From DASXMX01 sp036794395 (lineage in GTDB: Bacteria > Planctomycetota > Phycisphaerae > Tepidisphaerales > Tepidisphaeraceae): DNA of 24,912 nucleotides. Each line of letters starts with the position of its first letter. Within the stretch, counting starts at the first letter, position 1. The stretch covers positions 1 to 24,912 of the forward strand of contig DAIRGS010000078.1 of the NCBI GenBank assembly GCA_036794395.1. Reading direction: 5' to 3'. The position numbers were made by a program, and so were the translations under genes. Below are positions 23,701-24,912 of the stretch, piece by piece. The notes beneath the pieces are model-generated. The model was not told the origin of the DNA, did no database searches, and saw only the letters and a program-made list of their open reading frames with translations.

Positions 23701-24912
23701 GGGGCGACATTCAGCACACTCACGTTCACCGCACCGGCATTGGGGTGCGCGCCGTTCGGATCGAACAGCGTAACCCGGATGTTCCGCGTGGCAGGTCCGT
23801 CATCGTACACGTGGGTCACGGTGCCCGTCGGGGTGCCGGCCGAAGAGAAATCAGAGATGGCGCCGTCGCCCCAGTTGATCGCGTAGCCAAGAATGTTGTT
23901 CTGTCCGGGATCAGTCGAAACGCCAAAGACGAGCGTGTAAGTCGAGGCCTCATTGACGCTGGTCGCGCTTTGACTGAGGTCGACGGTAGGCGGACCGAAT
24001 ACTGAGACGGATAGGGTGTTCGACGTTGCGGGGCCGGACGCGGTTGTGGCGACGGCTGAAATGACAAAGTTTCCGCCCGCCGCATACACGTGCGTGACGG
24101 TTGTCGGATTTCCACTCACGTGTTGGATGTCCGGGTTGGCGACCGTGCCGTCACCCCAATTGATATCCCATGCGGTTACAATTGGAGAACCTGGATCCGA
24201 AGGCTCTGGATCCGAAGGCTCAAGATCAAGAGTGTAAGTCGCGCCCTGGGAGGTGCTGGACGGTCCGCTGATATCAATGGCCTGAGCGCTGCTGGCTGGC
24301 ACAAACCCCGGTTGACCGGCCGGCACTGCATTAGCGCCGCTGGTGAGCCAGGGAGCGAAGCCGACCGTCGGATCGATGACCTTATCGCCAGTCGTTGCGT
24401 TCACATTGGCGGGATTACTCGGACCGTTCGAATCACCCCACCAGTTGCTGCTCGCGTCGACAAAGGCAGTGGTGGAATCGTTCTCAAGTCCCGCGACGGT
24501 GTTGCCCGAGATGCTGTTGTTGTTGACGTGAACCGATCCGCCCGCATCTAGCGTTACACTACTTGTAAACAGAAGGCCAGTGGCGTTTTGCGTGAAAAGG
24601 TTATTTTGGATCGACAGGCTCTTGTACGCGCCCTGCCCGATTTTGATGCCGGTTGGGCTTTCGCGGATGGTGTTGGACACGATGGAGACCTGAGCGTTGT
24701 CGCTGGAGACCATGTAAATACCGCCGCCGCCACCGCCGCCGCCTCCACCGTTGCCCCGGATGTCGTTGTTGGTGATCTGCCCGTCGAGCGATCCGCCACC
24801 CATCTTGATGCCATAGCCACTCGAGGCGGCATCGTACTTCATGTAAATGTAGTTGCTCTTGATCCACCACCCCGCGGCGGCGCCCTGATCGACCTCAACG
24901 CCGACCCCGCCG
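20724..24912 (-). CDS. Giant secreted protein: beta-helix, PKD, cohesin and dockerin (5'-partial)
   Basis: At least 1,395 codons, open to the right edge, so the N-terminus and any signal peptide are outside. Counting from the first internal Met (complement of 24842), residues 1-170 are a parallel beta-helix with a run of ten glycines; about 190-480 are PKD-like domains (INWGDG twice) and a third, related module; about 480-700 further Ig-like modules. A first cohesin-like domain (about 705-845) is followed by a dockerin repeat (DVTGDGTLSGQDA, about 877). A second cohesin-like domain (925-1050) and the planctomycete FYNNSKFDGN domain (1060-1200) precede a second dockerin (DARVDSADLV and DINRDGRVDSADM). 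The Pro/Lys-rich tail lacks a sorting tag. It probably acts at the cell surface; substrate unknown. Confidence 0.88.
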   Translation of the reverse strand, partial: GGVGVEVDQGAAAGWWIKSNYIYMKYDAASSGYGIKMGGGSLDGQITNNDIRGNGGGGGGGGGGIYMVSSDNAQVSIVSNTIRESPTGIKIGQGAYKSLSIQNNLFTQNATGLLFTSSVTLDAGGSVHVNNNSISGNTVAGLENDSTTAFVDASSNWWGDSNGPSNPANVNATTGDKVIDPTVGFAPWLTSGANAVPAGQPGFVPASSAQAIDISGPSSTSQGATYTLDLEPSDPEPSDPGSPIVTAWDINWGDGTVANPDIQHVSGNPTTVTHVYAAGGNFVISAVATTASGPATSNTLSVSVFGPPTVDLSQSATSVNEASTYTLVFGVSTDPGQNNILGYAINWGDGAISDFSSAGTPTGTVTHVYDDGPATRNIRVTLFDPNGAHPNAGAVNVSVLNVAPTATIENDFPEVSEGDGGLVKLKSPFDPSSADGTAGFTYSFSITNTHGTFLLQTGASSSVSIAGTYLDTPGTDSVSATISDRDGGIGEYSTNIIVDNVAPAVNHVANFSVGAGVAWTQAGSLVDPGNDAPWLVYVNYDAINHPGLGSLLQSGPGKTFTLGTTYAATGTFTVQVTVQDLNGIAPPSLSGSTSFQVQVNPTAFHVTNFAAQASGFDVQFNRAASLTMLNLYSGLSGVYGPPDVTLVGATTGPVSGSLVWNPTTNTASFIKTGGVLAPDTYTVTLVSGSSAWQDTSNSLLDGSGSGSGGNYVTSFTVGAVNDVVSLPDFARGPRQTVSFTTSPSIGLPVSIANGAGVTAVDFTIAYNPNLLTISAADLAAGLPSGWSVTQNNTPGLLQVSISGPTALGAGARTLLNITCTVPAGAGYAASGALRITNLRINEGAIAGTADEAVEKVALIGNASGTGIYDPFDAHLISNVVVHNATGFDAFPLTDPTIVADVTGDGTLSGQDASLVLQQSVGLPVSQIPPVPAGFVPPGSPPPAGADPQVSVPSNVLANPGGSMTLPITIDDASQLQSSLLQFTVDPSKLTLTNATLGAIDSANWSIIFNPANGKVAISNNGNTALPSGQAVIENLIFSVASNAVSGSTPVTIASGDLNGGSLPLTTVPGSVDIETPSVAGEFVFYNNSKFDGNNPAANPTSDFAAVATDKTPLLPGGTAAFGNYTSYSHGLNGILIDLAKLAPGIVLSAADFQFKVGNNSTPAGWATAPAPASVVMGTDPGNGNSAVDLVWPDNSIQNQWLQVTVLANSNNHLASNVVFYFGNAIGETGNSTTDARVDSADLVGTFNNETGFGVAGITNHYDINRDGRVDSADMVTVFNNESGFSPLLLISVPPSQAALPVVVAAPIFASPVVVATGTVIPTTSTSTSSSTAVTVVSKPPSTPPKAPVAKKVPKFTPVPPPAPNPPKVENVPLFGTQKILKPVLTTTKLTGGQSK
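24191..24220. repeat. Perfect 15-bp tandem duplication inside the giant gene
   Basis: Two exact copies of CTGGATCCGAAGGCT lie head to tail (24191-24205 and 24206-24220). They encode, on the minus strand, the repeat in LEPSDPEPSDPGSP and insert five residues at the edge of the first PKD-like domain. Replication slippage is the likely origin. Confidence 0.9.

Noticed and set aside
1..24912. CRISPR arrays, complete tRNA or rRNA genes and insertion-sequence ends
   Set aside because: No regularly spaced repeats, no full cloverleaf and no transposase were seen; only the tRNA-Ser 3' remnant is present.

Overview
The window looks like a piece of a planctomycete (Planctomycetota) chromosome, probably a draft or metagenome-assembled scaffold because a run of 10 N lies inside one gene. 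The taxonomic hints are a giant secreted protein combining beta-helix, PKD, cohesin and dockerin modules with a planctomycete-style 'FYNNS...FDGN' C-terminal domain, a PEP-CTERM protein, and a long serine recombinase with a zinc ribbon. None of these alone proves the phylum. All large genes lie on the minus strand; only two small genes (about 12.0-12.56 kb) are on the plus strand.

Layout. (1) 1-2.93 kb is the end of a mobile element: a partial unknown gene, a 56-aa small gene, an intrinsic terminator and a large serine recombinase. Behind the recombinase lies a 3'-terminal fragment of a tRNA-Ser gene followed by a hairpin, which reads as the element's attachment site. (2) 3.05-10.08 kb is a cbb3-type cytochrome c oxidase operon in the order (transcribed right to left) ccoO, ccoQ, ccoP, ccoG, fixH, a TauE/SafE-like membrane protein, ccoI, ccoS. 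Most of these genes overlap by a few bases. The catalytic subunit gene ccoN is not in the window, and ccoO is broken at its 5' end. (3) 10.1-11.76 kb holds a small secreted DUF4177-like protein, a possible remnant of a sulfatase-modifying-factor domain, and an orphan HypB/UreG-type GTPase. (4) 11.99-16.32 kb looks like a low-oxygen or stress island: a DUF302 protein, a NarL-type response regulator, a PAS-PAS histidine kinase whose second PAS carries the FixL heme-ligand pattern, a cysteine-rich unknown protein and a universal stress protein. (5) 16.79-24.91 kb is a cell-surface and polysaccharide region: a UDP-GlcNAc-type nucleotide-sugar dehydrogenase, a TPR-methyltransferase fusion translationally coupled to a PEP-CTERM protein, and the giant exoprotein that runs off the right edge.

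How the parts may fit together. The oxidase operon makes and matures a high-affinity terminal oxidase (CcoI, CcoS, CcoG, FixH and the TauE-like protein supply copper and assembly functions). The nearby FixL-like kinase and NarL-type regulator could sense oxygen and control the oxidase, the universal stress protein and the DUF302 gene. This link is an inference from gene content and order. No clear-cut new defence or metabolic system is visible. The most distinctive points are the orphan GTPase lacking the usual metal-binding motif, the FixL-like sensor next to a stress-gene cluster, the ccoN-less oxidase operon, the tRNA-Ser/serine-recombinase junction, and the coupling of a PEP-CTERM protein to a TPR-methyltransferase.
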